A DNA stretch of 64,000 nucleotides from Protea cynaroides (GCA_028583415.1 CM053274.1:92970549-93034548), one strand, 5' to 3'. Counted from the stretch's first letter, positions 22,308 to 32,100 are shown. The notes: generated by a model not told the origin, from the letters alone. A program made the numbers and translations.

Positions 22308-24997
22308 TGCAGTGCCATTGTTCCATTGTATCTTCATTTTTCCAGCATTTTAAAAACTTGATGCCTTGCCACACCATATGACTAACTCCATTTGGGTGAA
22401 AGTTCGATATCTTAGTAGGGGACCTGCACCCTGCACTCCTTCCTACCTAAAAAATGTGGGTACCACTTGATATGCCACATGGAAAATATTAGGGCTGTAT
22501 CATACTCTTCTCTGAACAGTCCAAGCAGGAAATGATTCGCATACATTTTCATCAATGCAAAGAAACACAATGAAATCCAGCATTTCAGTAAATAAAAAAT
22601 TGATTATCGGGGGGGGGATTAAAAAATGGACGAGGCATCAGACCATCCTCCCTTTTCAATCCAAGACCCAAACAGTCCCGACTGGTGTTTAATGCTAATT
22701 TAGTATAAAAAAATGACGTGTAACATGGTGCCATAGAACATAGTCCACTGTTACCTTCATTCAGAACTCAAAATTGTGAGACATACTAGCTTCAAGCATC
22801 AAAACCAGCCGATCTAGTGACTTCTCAACCAAACTACAATCAGTTGACTGGTATGGGTCTCCTTCCTTTTCAGCCAACAGTGCAAACAATCCAACCACTG
22901 TCAGAGCAGCTGGTCTGATGATCCTTAGAAACATTGATATAATGTGCTGTTTTATGCAATGATGACATTTAAATGTATGTTCAACTACGTTTCAGATTGT
23001 AGTACCAATGGTGTGATTCAATCATTGCAGGATTTCCTTTCCAGTAGTCACTAATAGATTCTAACAACCTAACCACATATTTTCTGACAACGGCACCAGA
23101 AGCGCTCGTGTAGCCAAGAAAACATGAGTCAAATTTAAGTATTCAACTTAACAAGGCCATCTAGAGGTGGCTAAATAAGAAAATATCTCAATAAAAAAGA
23201 CAATTACAATACATTCCTGATATAATTTACCACTATGGAGATTTATTAAACATGGCTGTGAATCCTGACCAACTAGGACCATTAACACTAAACACATCTG
23301 AACCTTTTTTCATAGCTCCAAGTTTATTGCTTTTGGTATACACTATACAGTGTAGTCTTTCTGGATATCTACTTATTTTCATCATCAGACTATATCTAAC
23401 ACGATCATATATTTAACTATAAGTGCACTGCTTTCCCATTCCACACCCAAATTGGTTCCTACTTCATCCAACTAATGTTTGTTTCTTTTTCTTTTCTTTT
23501 CTTTTTTTAATAAATAACTAATGCTTAATTGAGGAGAGGCACTCAATTTGGACTACACAATCTATGTTAACTTAGAACTCTTTAATAATCAGAAAGCAAA
23601 TGGATGAATTTGGTCGAAATAAGATTGCAGACTCCGCTACTTCCCTGATACAGCCTTCTCTACAAACTGAAATCAAAGTGAACATACATGACTGAACTAA
23701 AAATTCAACCCTATACTTGAAAACCATCTACTAATAATGATGTGTACACCTCTATACCAGTTCTTGATATATCCGTGGTACTTTTTGGCAAGCACATTTA
23801 AAAGGACTAAATGTAGATCTCTTTCAAGCAACCATCAGTCTCTCAATTATCTAAATCCTCCGACCACATTGTGTGAAGATCACATCAATTTAAATTGAAT
23901 ATATTCCACTTGAACTGATCCACTTTTTTTAACTTTTAAACAATCAGTTGATACTAGAAAGATAAGTACATATGATGAAACTCTTATATACGATACATCC
24001 TTGACAATTTTAAGAATTCTAGATTGTATATGGATTTATGACTGAGACTTTTGTATTTGAACAATAATCCAACAAATTCAAGACAATGCAAGCATCCTTT
24101 CGCAAAATAGGGTCAAACAATGGACAACCATAATTTCATGGGCCAAGAGCGTAATAAAAGAAGATGTTTCTTTCTTCAAGAGCTTTCTTTATAGTAAACA
24201 AGCCAGATCATCCCTCTACAAAGAAGTTTAGAAGAATGTTACCTCATCATTCTAAAAGTAGTGGCAACATTCTTTACCCGCTTACTCACTCGTTTCCAAC
24301 TCTAGAGCTTCCAAGGAAATGGCATAACACCTAAGTAATTTATTTCAGAGAAACGAGTATGGAATCTAACGCAAATGCCACTCCATTCGTTCAATTTACC
24401 CCTCAAGAGTACCAGTGTAATCTGTGCTCTAAATCAGTTTATGCAAAGAATTCCGTAAGGTTATTGTTCGGTGTTCAAATAGCCACTTTACAAAAAAGAA
24501 AATTCAAGCTTAATAATTGGAGAGAGTGAATATACAAAGCGACAATCCAGAAAAATAATGATTTAGTAAATAAGTTCATTTCTTTCGTTCAATGACATAA
24601 ATTTTAAATATTTTGACAACAGCAAGAAAATTGAGATGCATGTGCGGATTGAAAACTGAATGATAAGGAAGGATCCGGCCAATACCTCCACAACACACTC
24701 AAAAAGCAAGCGGGGAAAAAAATTTAAAAAGTAAAAACGATTCATTCCCGAGTTCCCGAGTTCTTGAAAGTATCCCAAAAAGAAATATTAGAATTTGCAG
24801 AACGTCACCTTTGGATCGTCTTCTTTCTTCTGTAGGAGCTGATTCAACACATCGATGCATTCCGTATACCTTCGCGACTGAAATAACAAAGCCGCCTCCT
24901 TAGCAAGGCCGGCCGTGACGGAGAGCATACCATCTTCATCCGCCGAGGAACCATCTCTACTTGCAGTAGCTGAAGACGATAAATCTCGGGAGTCCAT
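7173..24997 (-). CDS. CNOT10: CCR4-NOT transcription complex subunit 10 (TPR protein)
   Basis: Six coding exons, read on the minus strand: 24997-24809, 20072-19986, 12955-12773, 12635-12549, 12463-12392 and 9113-7173, all joined in phase 0 at GT-AG sites, giving 852 residues. The N-terminal exon (MDSRDLSSS) carries a TPR-like segment, LAKEAALLFQSRRYTECIDV. Exon 3 has the plant signature GIAYTDEFDTSVATLNI, and exon 6 has further TPR-like helices. An acidic Ser/Asp-rich linker lies near residues 577-605. In the known complex NOT10 is a scaffold subunit that, with NOT11, docks on the N-terminal part of NOT1; the complex deadenylates cytoplasmic mRNA. Length and exon order fit the plant family, which I recall as about 790-860 aa. 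The ORF runs into the intron upstream of exon 6; D207 after the CAG acceptor is the real junction. Introns 1, 2 and 5 are unusually long (4736, 7030 and 3278 bp). Confidence 0.93.
9114..12391 (-). other. CNOT10 intron 5, no further gene seen
   Basis: 3.3 kb of AT-rich intron. A C/T-rich stretch at 9590-9735 on the plus strand (GGCCCTTGTTGGCC then a run toward TAATATATTTATTC) resembles a LINE 3' tail, but this is too weak to call. Nothing else was recognised. Confidence 0.5.
12392..12463 (-). CDS. CNOT10: CNOT10 exon 5
   Basis: 24 codons (TTALHVCLLLLDVAL to DASKAA), acceptor TGTGCAG/ACGACG, donor GCTGCA/GTAAGT, phase 0. Confidence 0.9.
12549..12635 (-). CDS. CNOT10: CNOT10 exon 4
   Basis: 29 codons (AVILFHLHEYANALS to EPIDE), forming a TPR-like helix pair. 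Acceptor GTACAG/GCTGTT, donor GATGAG/GTATGA, phase 0. Confidence 0.9.
12773..12955 (-). CDS. CNOT10: CNOT10 exon 3
   Basis: 61 codons starting RISEELARASGEQ and ending VATLNI. Acceptor GTGTAG/AGAATA, donor ATATC/GTATGC, phase 0. It contains the conserved YTDEFDTS stretch. Confidence 0.9.
14380..15640 (+). mobile_element. LTR-derived sequence, copy A (in CNOT10 intron 2)
   Basis: It shares blocks in the same order with 17695-18290 and 53455-54640. These are a T-rich start, TTTACAGCATGTAA, a C-run, TTTGAATTTCTTAGTTACAA, TTTGGCATTATAAGTG and GATTATGCAATGAAATATGA. A later block at 15420-15620 holds TTGATAAAATTCAACTC and ACCTAAACCCTAGGCTGTCC and matches 54440-54625. The sequence is non-coding. 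It probably represents the 5' LTR side of the Ty3 remnant that follows, or a separate truncated LTR. Confidence 0.6.
15890..16500. mobile_element. Possible old inverted-repeat element
   Basis: GGTTCAAAATCTCAGCGAGATC at the left, and CTCGCCGAGATCTCGAAAATCTC near 16448-16470 at the right, resemble the ends of the element at 20730-21748. The ends are degenerate and no target duplication was found. Confidence 0.3.
16720..17695 (+). pseudogene. Ty3/Gypsy polyprotein remnant: integrase C-terminal half and chromodomain-like tail
   Basis: The three-frame reading gives, in order, a piece like LPKTIVSDRD (integrase core around the second catalytic Asp), then FHPQNDGQ with the expected E of the DDE set changed or lost nearby. 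Next come WDHVLNQAEFAYNMS and GLSPFEICLGHQP, then the basic block QEFQKGEMVMVRTRPWRF. This is followed by FEDLVSYH and a chromodomain-like tail (EDILDERVI and EFLVWQRGRPEIDYRWI). Stops and frameshifts at about 16800, 16900, 17136 and 17529-17580 make it non-functional. It lies antisense within CNOT10 intron 2. The tail suggests the chromovirus branch; the lineage is inference. Confidence 0.85.
17695..18290 (+). mobile_element. LTR-derived sequence, copy B (3' side of the Ty3 remnant)
   Basis: It directly follows the polyprotein remnant and repeats the block series of copy A (TTTACAGCATGTAA, C-runs, TTTGGCATTATAAGTG, GATTATGCAATGAAATATGA). It then continues through a (CT)n tract at 18001-18030 into a C/T-rich leader like that at 53830-54010. 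It is probably the 3' LTR, truncated before the LINE fragment. Confidence 0.65.
18001..18030. repeat. (CT)n microsatellite
   Basis: Thirty bases of CT repeats inside LTR copy B; the related copy at 53826-53866 has a CTT/CT tract at the same place, so the tract predates the copies. Confidence 0.9.
18425..18800 (+). pseudogene. LINE reverse-transcriptase tail, frameshifted
   Basis: It reads AEMRMLRWVYGKTKKNK, then after two stops and a frame change RESRLRWYGHVQWRPLDAPV, and ends VDWKARIHVAHAFSWN with a stop. This is the familiar C-terminal end of plant LINE polyproteins, which have RLRWFGHVQRRP and DWKARIHVA-type motifs. The run AAGCTTTGTTGTTGT just after the stop matches the usual LINE 3' tail. 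It lies in CNOT10 intron 2. Confidence 0.85.
18801..19985. other. CNOT10 intron 2, gene-proximal part
   Basis: AT-rich intron with no recognisable element. It ends at the donor of exon 2 (minus strand). Confidence 0.5.
19986..20072 (-). CDS. CNOT10: CNOT10 exon 2
   Basis: 29 codons (VVHNIAVAEYFRDGC to LNKVK), with acceptor TTTCAG/GTTGTT and donor AAG/GTATGC, phase 0 at both ends. It is too short to stand out as an ORF and lies isolated between two very long introns. Confidence 0.9.
20399..20486. repeat. Tandem duplication of about 45 bp
   Basis: Two units share AGCAGCACAGCTG, TGTGCCAAGCCT and GCAAAA. A third partial unit (TGTGCC then AAGACTGGCAAG) is split by the insertion at 20730-21748. 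Confidence 0.7.
20730..21748. mobile_element. Inverted-repeat DNA element with probable 9 bp target duplication
   Basis: Ends are AAGGTTCTGAATCTCG at the left and CGAGATTTTGAACCTT at the right, an inverted pair. The flanks are GGTTTGTGCC (20719-20728) and GGTTGTGCC (21749-21757), a 9 bp duplication with one extra base, as Mutator-like elements make. The interior has no transposase and is interrupted by the hAT MITE at 21023. It lies in CNOT10 intron 1. Confidence 0.65.
21023..21393. mobile_element. hAT-type MITE with perfect 8 bp target duplication
   Basis: Terminal inverted repeats TAAGGGTATCAA and TTGACACCCTTA enclose 371 bp. The octamer TCTACACA occurs immediately on both sides (21015-21022 and 21394-21401). 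An 8 bp duplication and short TIRs are the hAT signature. The interior is non-coding, with repeated CCGTACC/ATACCG motifs. It is nested within the 20730-21748 element and so is younger than it. Confidence 0.85.
22237..22305. repeat. (AAAT)n/(TA)n microsatellite
   Basis: AAAT units followed by about 36 bp of TA dinucleotides, in CNOT10 intron 1. Confidence 0.9.
22761..23142 (-). pseudogene. Broken protein-coding fragment of unknown family, in CNOT10 intron 1
   Basis: Two adjacent open stretches on the minus strand look protein-like. The first, 23142-22981, includes GAVVRKYVVRLLESISDYW and ends in a stop. The second, about 22991-22761, includes LTVVGLFALLAEKEGDPYQ and SLDRLVLMLEASM. The two are in different frames and overlap slightly, so one frameshift near 22990 would have separated them. 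The amphipathic helix-rich composition suggests a HEAT/ARM-type or other helical repeat, but this is a guess. I do not recognise the family. It could be a captured or duplicated gene piece. Confidence 0.45.
24809..24997 (-). CDS. CNOT10: CNOT10 exon 1 (coding part)
   Basis: Start codon at 24997-24995; 63 codons ending in PKV-less DDPK, followed by the donor AAAG/GTGACG. The frame reads on into the intron for a few residues (VTFCKF) before a stop, which would mislead an ORF-only annotation. This ATG is chosen because the following MDSRD N-terminus is typical of the plant family. Confidence 0.9.
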
Positions 24998-24999
24998 GA

Positions 25000-25450
25000 G
25001 CAGATCGAACGAGCCAATAACGAAACAAACCTCGATAACCGAAAAAAGAAAGGAAAAAAAAACTCCTTTGTTATCGTTAATCTCAGTTGAAACAACGTCA
25101 GATGGGCCTCAATTTCTGTAAAGAGCATTTGAGGGTTTCTTCTTCCATTTCAGAGTGAGAGCAGAACAGCTTCAAGAACTGAAACCCTAGCCATTTAGAA
25201 AACAAACACGCTAGCCGTTCTTTGTCTCAGATGGCTTTGATTTGCAGAGAGGTGTGCCTCTTGAGTCTTGACTCAACCAGATTGAAAGATTACGGATGAG
25301 AGAGAAGGAAAGGGAGAGGCGGATTAGCGAAATAGATAGAGAGAGAGGGTTCTTCTTTTTGTTGGGTTTCGCTGTTTCGGCCTCGTATTTCTGGTTTTTA
25401 TTTATTTTATTTTTTTTATAACCTTTTCCGGTTGCTATTAGCGGTGAAAA
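25000..25450 (-). promoter_or_regulatory. CNOT10: CNOT10 5' leader and proximal promoter region
   Basis: Upstream of the start at 24997 the minus strand is CT-rich (for example around 25265-25350), typical of plant leaders, and has CTAGGGTTTCAG near 25180-25192 (the telo-box AAACCCTA in reverse). No convincing TATA box was found. The transcription start is not determined. Confidence 0.4.
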
Positions 25451-25662
25451 TCGAAGCTTAATTAGGATTTTAGGCTCAAAATGGTAAATTACATATATAT
25501 ATTTTTTGGTAGAACATAATTTCATTGATAAAAGGTAGAGGATACAACCAAAGACACCACCTCCTTCTGAGTTAGGGTATGAGCCACTTGATTGACATCC
25601 CTAGAAATAGATACAAATGTAATAAAATACGCACAAGTGAGAGCTGAACGTTGAAGGTTTTA

Positions 25663-26300
25663 GGCCCCGTTTGATAACACTCCAGTTCCCATGGAGCTAC
25701 TTCTGGTCCGAAGTCATTTTCTACTTCTTCTCTAAAGTCAGGATTTTTGGAATAGAATACTATTTGATAACACTGCTCCAAAATCAAAAGACTATGCTTC
25801 CAGAATACTGTTTGATGGTGGTGGTGATGGTGGTGGTGATGGTGGTGGTGGTGATGGCGGTGGCAGCAGTGGTGGCAGTGGTGGTAGGTGGTGGGTGGGT
25901 GGTGGTGGCGATGGTGGTGGTGGTGGCGGTGATGGTGGAAGGTGGTGGGTGGTAGTGGTGGCGATGGTAGAAGGTGGTGGGTGGTGGTGGCGGCGATGGT
26001 GGAAGGTGGTGGGTGGTGGTGGTAGCAGTGCTGGTAAGTGGTGGGTGATGGTGGTGGTGGTTGCGACGGCGGCGGTGGTGGCAGCGGTGGTGGTGGTGGC
26101 AGTTGTGGGTGGTGGTGGGGATGGTGGCGGTGATGACGACAGTGCTAGTGGTGGTGGTGATGGCAGTCAGTAGTAGTAATAGTTCCGGAGCAAGAGAAGT
26201 AAGTTTTTTTAGCTCCAGTTTTTTAATTCTCAGAGACATTTTTGGAACGGTTCACTCCATGGGAGTCAAAACTTGAACCGTGTTTATCAATCGTCATTTT
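25663..26300. mobile_element. Possible inverted-repeat element carrying a GGT tract, copy 1
   Basis: The left end GGCCCCGTTTGATAACACTC with TCCCATGGAG is mirrored at 26245-26290 by CTCCATGGGAG and GTTTATCAAT. The GTTTGATAA end is common in plant hAT-like MITEs. The middle is the GGT tract at 25807-26170. Confidence 0.4.
25807..26170. repeat. Degenerate GGT/GGC trinucleotide repeat, about 360 bp
   Basis: A long run of GGTGGTGAT, GGTGGCGAT and GTGGGTGGT-type units. Every frame is open, so it produces artefactual Val/Gly-rich and His/Thr-rich proteins on the two strands; these should not be annotated. Confidence 0.92.
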
Positions 26301-26552
26301 ACTCCGAATTAACTCCGGAACTAAGAAGTAAGGAGCTGGAGTAAAGAGGGGAGTGGATTCCCAAAATTTAATTTTTTTATAAAATGGAATAATAATTTTG
26401 ATATCACAGACTCACAGACCAATCATTTATTAGATAAAATATTAATTTTGGGGAAATATTATCCACTGCTAGTATCATATGCCATCTTAATAGATAGATA
26501 CACTTCAACTGGCCAATTAATTTTGATTTGGATCGATTCGATTTTAATTTTA

Positions 26553-27108
26553 AGGTATGTTTGATAATATTCTGCTCTAGATTTATGGTTCGGAATAGTA
26601 CTTTTATTCGAGGCTATTCTATGATTATTTGAGAGTAGAAACATGGTTGACAACGCAATTTTGAAATAGATTTCAAAGCATATTTGGAACAGAAACATGT
26701 TTGATACACACACTATCTTGCCAAGCAAAATCTATAAAACTAGCTAAGGAGTGGTGGTGGTGGTGGTGGTGGTGGTGGTGGGCGGTCGTGGGGGGGGGGG
26801 CGGGGTGGGGGTGGTGGTGGTGGCAACGTGGTCAAGTCTTTGTTTTGTGAATAAGAGAGGAGTGTGAGAAAGGAGAGCTCCCATTTTATTTTCTTTCTTC
26901 TCCCAAAAGTTGTTCAAACACAAAGGAACTGTTTTTATAACTCCAAAACTTGGATTCTGAAGTCAATTTGAATCCGGTTTACTTAGTGAAAACTCGAGTC
27001 CAATCGAGCTTACCAAACACGATTCTGACTCCAATGATTCTATTCCAAAATGGCTCAAGGGAGTCAGAATCTATAGAATCCATAATCTGAAATTTTATCA
27101 AACAGGCC
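26553..27108. mobile_element. Possible inverted-repeat element carrying a GGT tract, copy 2
   Basis: The left end GTATGTTTGATAATATTC is mirrored by TTTTATCAAACAGGCC at the right. A second GGT tract (26749-26822) lies inside. It appears to be a relative of the element at 25663-26300. No target duplication was resolved. Confidence 0.4.
26749..26822. repeat. (TGG)n repeat with G-run
   Basis: About 30 bp of TGG units, then G-rich sequence with a run of nine or more G, then more TGG. It is a candidate G-quadruplex-forming stretch on the plus strand. Confidence 0.85.
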
Positions 27109-27279
27109 ATATACACTTCATCCCCATTATGGTCCAATAAAAAAAACAATTTCGGTCGAGTTTTGTTTCTTGTGTTTATTGGGCTGACTAAATGGGCTCT
27201 TATCGATCCACGATCGACTTGGCCTTGATTTTGGTTTCGGCCTACTATATGTATATATAGTAAAAAGTGGGAAAAAATT

Positions 27280-27394
27280 GTTATGGCACTCTGTTATAGC
27301 CAAGTACATCCTGACCATTGAGAGTGCATCAGTCACATCTCCCAATGCACTTCCAATGGTCAGGATCAAATCTGCTACACCAAAGTGCTACAGA
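27280..27394. mobile_element. Small foldback element, about 115 bp
   Basis: The arms contain ATCCTGACCATTG with AGTGCA, and TGCACTTCCAATGGTCAGGAT, forming a stem of more than 40 bp outward to TTATGGCACTCTG and AAAGTGCTACAG. It is a likely MITE or an inverted-repeat relic. Confidence 0.55.
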
Positions 27395-27505
27395 CGATCT
27401 TGGCCCATAAATTATTGGCTTTAATGGGTTCTATTTGTCTATTATTGGGTTGGTTCAATTTTGGTGTTGTTTCCTACATGTATATTTAATAAATAAATAA
27501 AAATT

Positions 27506-29132
27506 GGTCTACCCCCAACAAGAATTCGATATTTGACCTACTACCCACACTTATCAACTAATTTCATCCGCCCTCACTTAACTGATGGAATACACTAAAA
27601 ATAGAGTTTGACATTTATATATTTCCTCTTTGAAATTGAAAGATATTAAAATGAAATAAAATTATTAATTTGACCTTATAACAATGACAATCCAAATTAG
27701 ACTAATCCCCCACTGATCGAGGATGGGTTAAGATTGATGACGGAGATGGAGAAGAAGGTGGAGAACGATGCCGGATAACGGCTGCCTGAATCCGAATGAT
27801 GTATAATAGGAGAGCAAAAGTTATCAGCAAAACGAACTTGCCATTAGATATGAATGATGAACAGAAAAATGAAAAGCGTGAAGAAAGACACTAATATTCA
27901 ATTACCCTGATTACGATCGTAGAACCTTTCAATAAGAGAAACTACATTGCTCTTTCCCGATCCACTAACTCCAACCACAGCTACAGTTTTCCCGACTGGG
28001 AAAAAAATTGAGAAATTTCTGAAAATGGAATTATGGAAAGGGCTTTATGAACAATGAAAGTCCATGGTTTTACATAGAATCTGATATAGGATTGAATTCC
28101 ACTGATTTATATTTAATCAGACTGGAGTCAGTCGAAATCCTATGTAATTATAACTTATAATTCAATCAAATTAGGGAAGAACCTATTACAAGAGGTATGA
28201 TTCATGCCCTTGAATTTATGCAAATTTAATAACCAAAAAGAAGAATAAAATTATTCATCACCAATTCAATAGGGCTTTTCCCAAGATTTGGCTTTTGCAA
28301 TATGTTTCTACAGATCTCTATATTAAATCTTTTGTCCAACAGATGATGGCCACCACTGTTCGACAGCTTCCCTATAACAAAGGAGAAGATGGCCACCACT
28401 GTCCGACAGATGCTCATCCTAGCAAATCATTGCCACCTGAGAAAAAACAAAGAAAAAACCCTAAAAAAAATCAAGAGGAGGGGGGTTCTCATTAGGAGAG
28501 AGGGAGGAACTGACTCGAAAAGAAAGAGGGGAACGAGTGAGAGAGCGAAGAAGGCGAACCAGAAGAGGGGAAAGAGGGTTTTTTTCTCTTCAGCCACCAT
28601 CCTCGCTTCACCACCGCCCTATTCCGGTAAGTCCCTCATCCCGCCTCTCTGTTTCCGCCACCATCACAGCACCCTATTCTGCAAACCCTCACCCCCGCCT
28701 CTCAGTTTTCACCACTGCCCTATCCTGCAATTCCTCACCCTGCATCTCGGTTTCTATCCCATCATCACCACCACCCTATTCCGCAAAACCTTATCCCCAC
28801 CTCATTGGATCCACTTCGTTGTCGCTTTGTTCTGCGATCCCCCACCACTTTGCAACCTCCTATCTTGATCCGTTCAGGGAAGACGACAAGGGCCTTTTTT
28901 CTTTTTTTTCTTTTGGTGAATGACGAAGAAAGTCAAATTAGTCATTTAACATTGCAATAAGGGCAATTTTGTCCCATAATATTTCAAATTGAGATGATGT
29001 CATCATTTAACGGGATTCAACTAATAGGGTGGGTTTCTTTTAGTATTTCTGTCAAACGTTTGGGTAGTAGATAAAATTAGGTGAAAAGTGTGGGTAGTAG
29101 GTCGAATTTTGAATACTTTTTGGGTGGTAGAT
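27506..29132. mobile_element. Pack-MULE-like element with captured ABC-transporter exon
   Basis: The left arm (from GGTCTACCCCCAAC, with TTTGACCTACTACCCACACTT) is mirrored at the right by AGTGTGGGTAGTAGGTCGAA and a final TTTTTGGGTGGTAGAT, giving terminal inverted repeats of roughly 100 bp or more. The flanks are A/T-rich (AAAAATT on both sides), so a duplication is possible but not decisive. The interior has no transposase. It holds one ABCB exon at 27906-27995 and purine-rich and C-rich leader-like sequence at 28480-28870. The long TIRs plus captured host exon fit a Pack-MULE; the family call is inference. Confidence 0.6.
27906..27995 (-). pseudogene. ABCB-type transporter exon fragment (Walker A)
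   Basis: On the minus strand this 90 bp segment reads GKTVAVVGVSGSGKSN then VVSLIERFYDRNQ. That is the Walker A region of the nucleotide-binding domain of plant B-family ABC transporters (usual form GSGKST then SLIERFYDP). The residue after the P-loop Lys-Ser is Asn rather than Thr. The exon keeps a pyrimidine-rich acceptor (TTTTTTTCCCAG) and a donor-like GTAATT, so it was captured with intron edges. No other ABC domains are nearby, so it is not a gene. Confidence 0.75.
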
Positions 29133-32100
29133 AAAAAATTTTCATAATAAAATATCAGTTTAATGGACTCTTATTGATCCATTATCGGATTGATTTGGTT
29201 TTGATCCTATTGACCCGGTTTGATTTGTGCTTGTCAATTGGTCTAGTATGGTTTCGGTCTTTCATTGGACTCTAATTCACAACCCAATTGTTGACACAAT
29301 AAAGTTCGGTTTGGTTTGACCGAATCAAGCTAATTCAGTTTTGATTTTGATTTTTTGGGTCAAATTTTGACACCCCTACTCCTCCTTGACAAGTAGGCTC
29401 CAGATTTATGACATCCAATCCTATGTTTCCAATAGCTTGGTATGGGAGATTAGCTTCCACACCACGTATGAGTCAGTACCCTTGTTCTTTAAAGCCAACG
29501 TTACCTTGGCTCAATCTAATTGTAAGAGAAATTAGAAAGAAGAGAAGTAAAAAATTTCAAACCTAAAAAACCAAACTTTGATAATTCATTTCCCAACATC
29601 ATTGTATAAACTATTTAAATTTTTTATCATTATAATAATGTTTTTTTTTTATTTTCCTCGCAATTAAACAGGTTTTTGTGAGGCAAGAACAATCCTTAGG
29701 AGATGGTTATGTAACACTTTAGTCATTTTTTCTAGAACCACCTCAGTCTGAAGATCTATTCGAAGAAAAGCTGCATCGTCTTGAGTACTATTTGCAAGAG
29801 GTTGATTTTAAGAGACTCTTATAAAAGGATAAGAGAGCATGTGACTCGGTCATCAATGGAATGTGATAACTAAATCATATAATCCTCCATGTATTTAATC
29901 TCTTTTAAATTGTTTAAATGTTGGTTAAACTTTATATGTAAATGTTGTAAGAATTTTTAGATCTCTTTTGGGTTTTTCTCATGAGATTTCTCATAAATCC
30001 TAACAAACACATCACACAGATTACTATAATACAATGAGTATTGAAAAGAGATGGTAAAACACAGATCTTTTGCTGTAGATTGATTTCTGACCGTTTTCTT
30101 TGCTTGGAATGCTTGGATCAGAGTCTTCCACAGCCTGTCGGGATCCCTTGACCTTCTCTCTGCGTATGAGAACAAGAAAAGAAAATAACATCGTGGCTGT
30201 GAGGACTCTAACCATTGATATTTATAATATCACCCCCAACCCTGGACTAGTCCCACAGTGGACCATGTTGGTCCATCTCTAATCATACTTAAGCTGGTCT
30301 ACCTGTAACCAGACTCCTACTAAACTAACTAACCTTATAATTAATTTAACCCATAAAAATATCTTATAAATGTTTCGTGTTTTATAATGTATGGTTACAT
30401 TTAGATCCAATTCCATTAATAATGTATTGCTCACAATGCAATTCTTGCTCCAATTCTCATAAATGAAGAATTACATTTGGATGCACTCGTTTGGTATCCA
30501 TTTTGGAATGTGTTCTAGGTCAAGATCACGTTATAAAAACACAAAAATAGTGTTGTATAAGCATTAACGTTCTTGCATCGTAGAATTTGACGAGAATCGT
30601 GTCTAATATAGACAACTTTTTTCTTATTTTTTTTATATTTTAAGAATGTATTTTTAAGAATGCATTCCAATAATACAAGCCAAATGCAACGCGCTTCTCC
30701 AATTCTTCTACTCTCTTTTGGTTGATACAAAATCCCCCCTTCCCCTTTTGCTCTCGTTTCTCGTGTTTACAAATTGATAAGAATGCCCACTCAAGCACTT
30801 GCAAATGCACAGTTTTCAATTCCTTTAAGCTCTAATTGGTTGCAAGAGGGATTAAAGAGAAGAAAAATGAAAAAAAATTAATTAAAAAAAAACTCTTGTA
30901 ATAATTCAGCATATATTATCACTTTATCATATAACTAACCCCAAATTATTCCATATTTAATAATGAATTTACATTTTATTTTGCTTCCAAATTCCTTGCA
31001 ATTGAAAAGTAAAATTCATTTTACATCGTATAAATATCATTGTTAAACATGTTAAGAAATTTAAATAGTTAATACAATCATGTGTATCATAACTATTAAA
31101 GTTTTTTTTTTCTTAGATTTAAAATATTTCACTTTCTTTCCCTTTTAACCAAACTGAACCTTAACACACAATTCCAGAATAATTGGAACCAAACTTATGC
31201 CTAATGATATCAATTCTAGTTTTTGGCCATTGAGAAATAGAAGTGAAACCAAATAATGCATTCTGAGTGAGTAGCAGCTCTCTAAAGCTCAAATTCAGTT
31301 ATAGTTGGGTCCCATTGATCCCTAATAGCATATAAAAGCTTAACCTAATCCATTTTTTATAAATAGATAAAAATAGAGTCAATGTTATGAGCAAAATAGT
31401 TTCATTGTTATAAAACTTAAAAATAATAAAGTAATAATTCAAAATGTGATAGAGTTAGACTTCTTTTTTTTTTTTGGGGGGGGGGACATCGTTCCAATTT
31501 GCTATTTCAGAGTGGAATCTACATATCTATATGGTTGGAACTTTCTAAATCATGTGTCACATGGCATAATTCAGGAAGGTCGTAGTTGTTCTGTCATTTT
31601 TTTTCACTAAACTTAAGTAGAAATTTGCCACATAAATAAAGGATCATATTAGCATCATAGCATCAATTTAATTTACTTTGGCATATTTTTTTTTACATTG
31701 TTCATCATCTAAGAGATTCCATGGCCTGGATTCATTTAGATTCGACTCCAATCCCCTATATAACCTCTCTTTTTATATAATAAAAATGTTCAAGGGTATA
31801 TATTAGGGACTGGTACTGGTAGAACCCATTTTATCCATATTAACATTTCTGGTTTTATTGGGTAATGGTGAGAATTTTTTTTTTACTATCAATGTTGAGT
31901 GTAGAAGGGACTTACCACCTAATAAACAAAGAGGAAAAGGATGACTACTCAGTGTTTGGCATCTAATGCTACCATAGATTTTTGGAAAAATTACAGGTAG
32001 CTCCCCTATAGTTTGCCTAAAACCAATGAACACCCCAAAATTTTTAAATAATTACAATTGTATCTTTTTTTTTGATGATGTTAAACTTAAGATTAAATGA

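Noticed and set aside
25784..26239. His/Thr-rich 151 aa reading frame and several Gly/Val-rich frames opposite
   Set aside because: Produced entirely by the GGT trinucleotide repeat; all frames are open and no non-repeat domain exists.
28389..28923. Overlapping 159 and 128 aa frames rich in Pro, Ser and Arg
   Set aside because: They lie in leader-like purine and C-rich sequence inside the Pack-MULE-like element, in two frames at once, without any recognisable motif.
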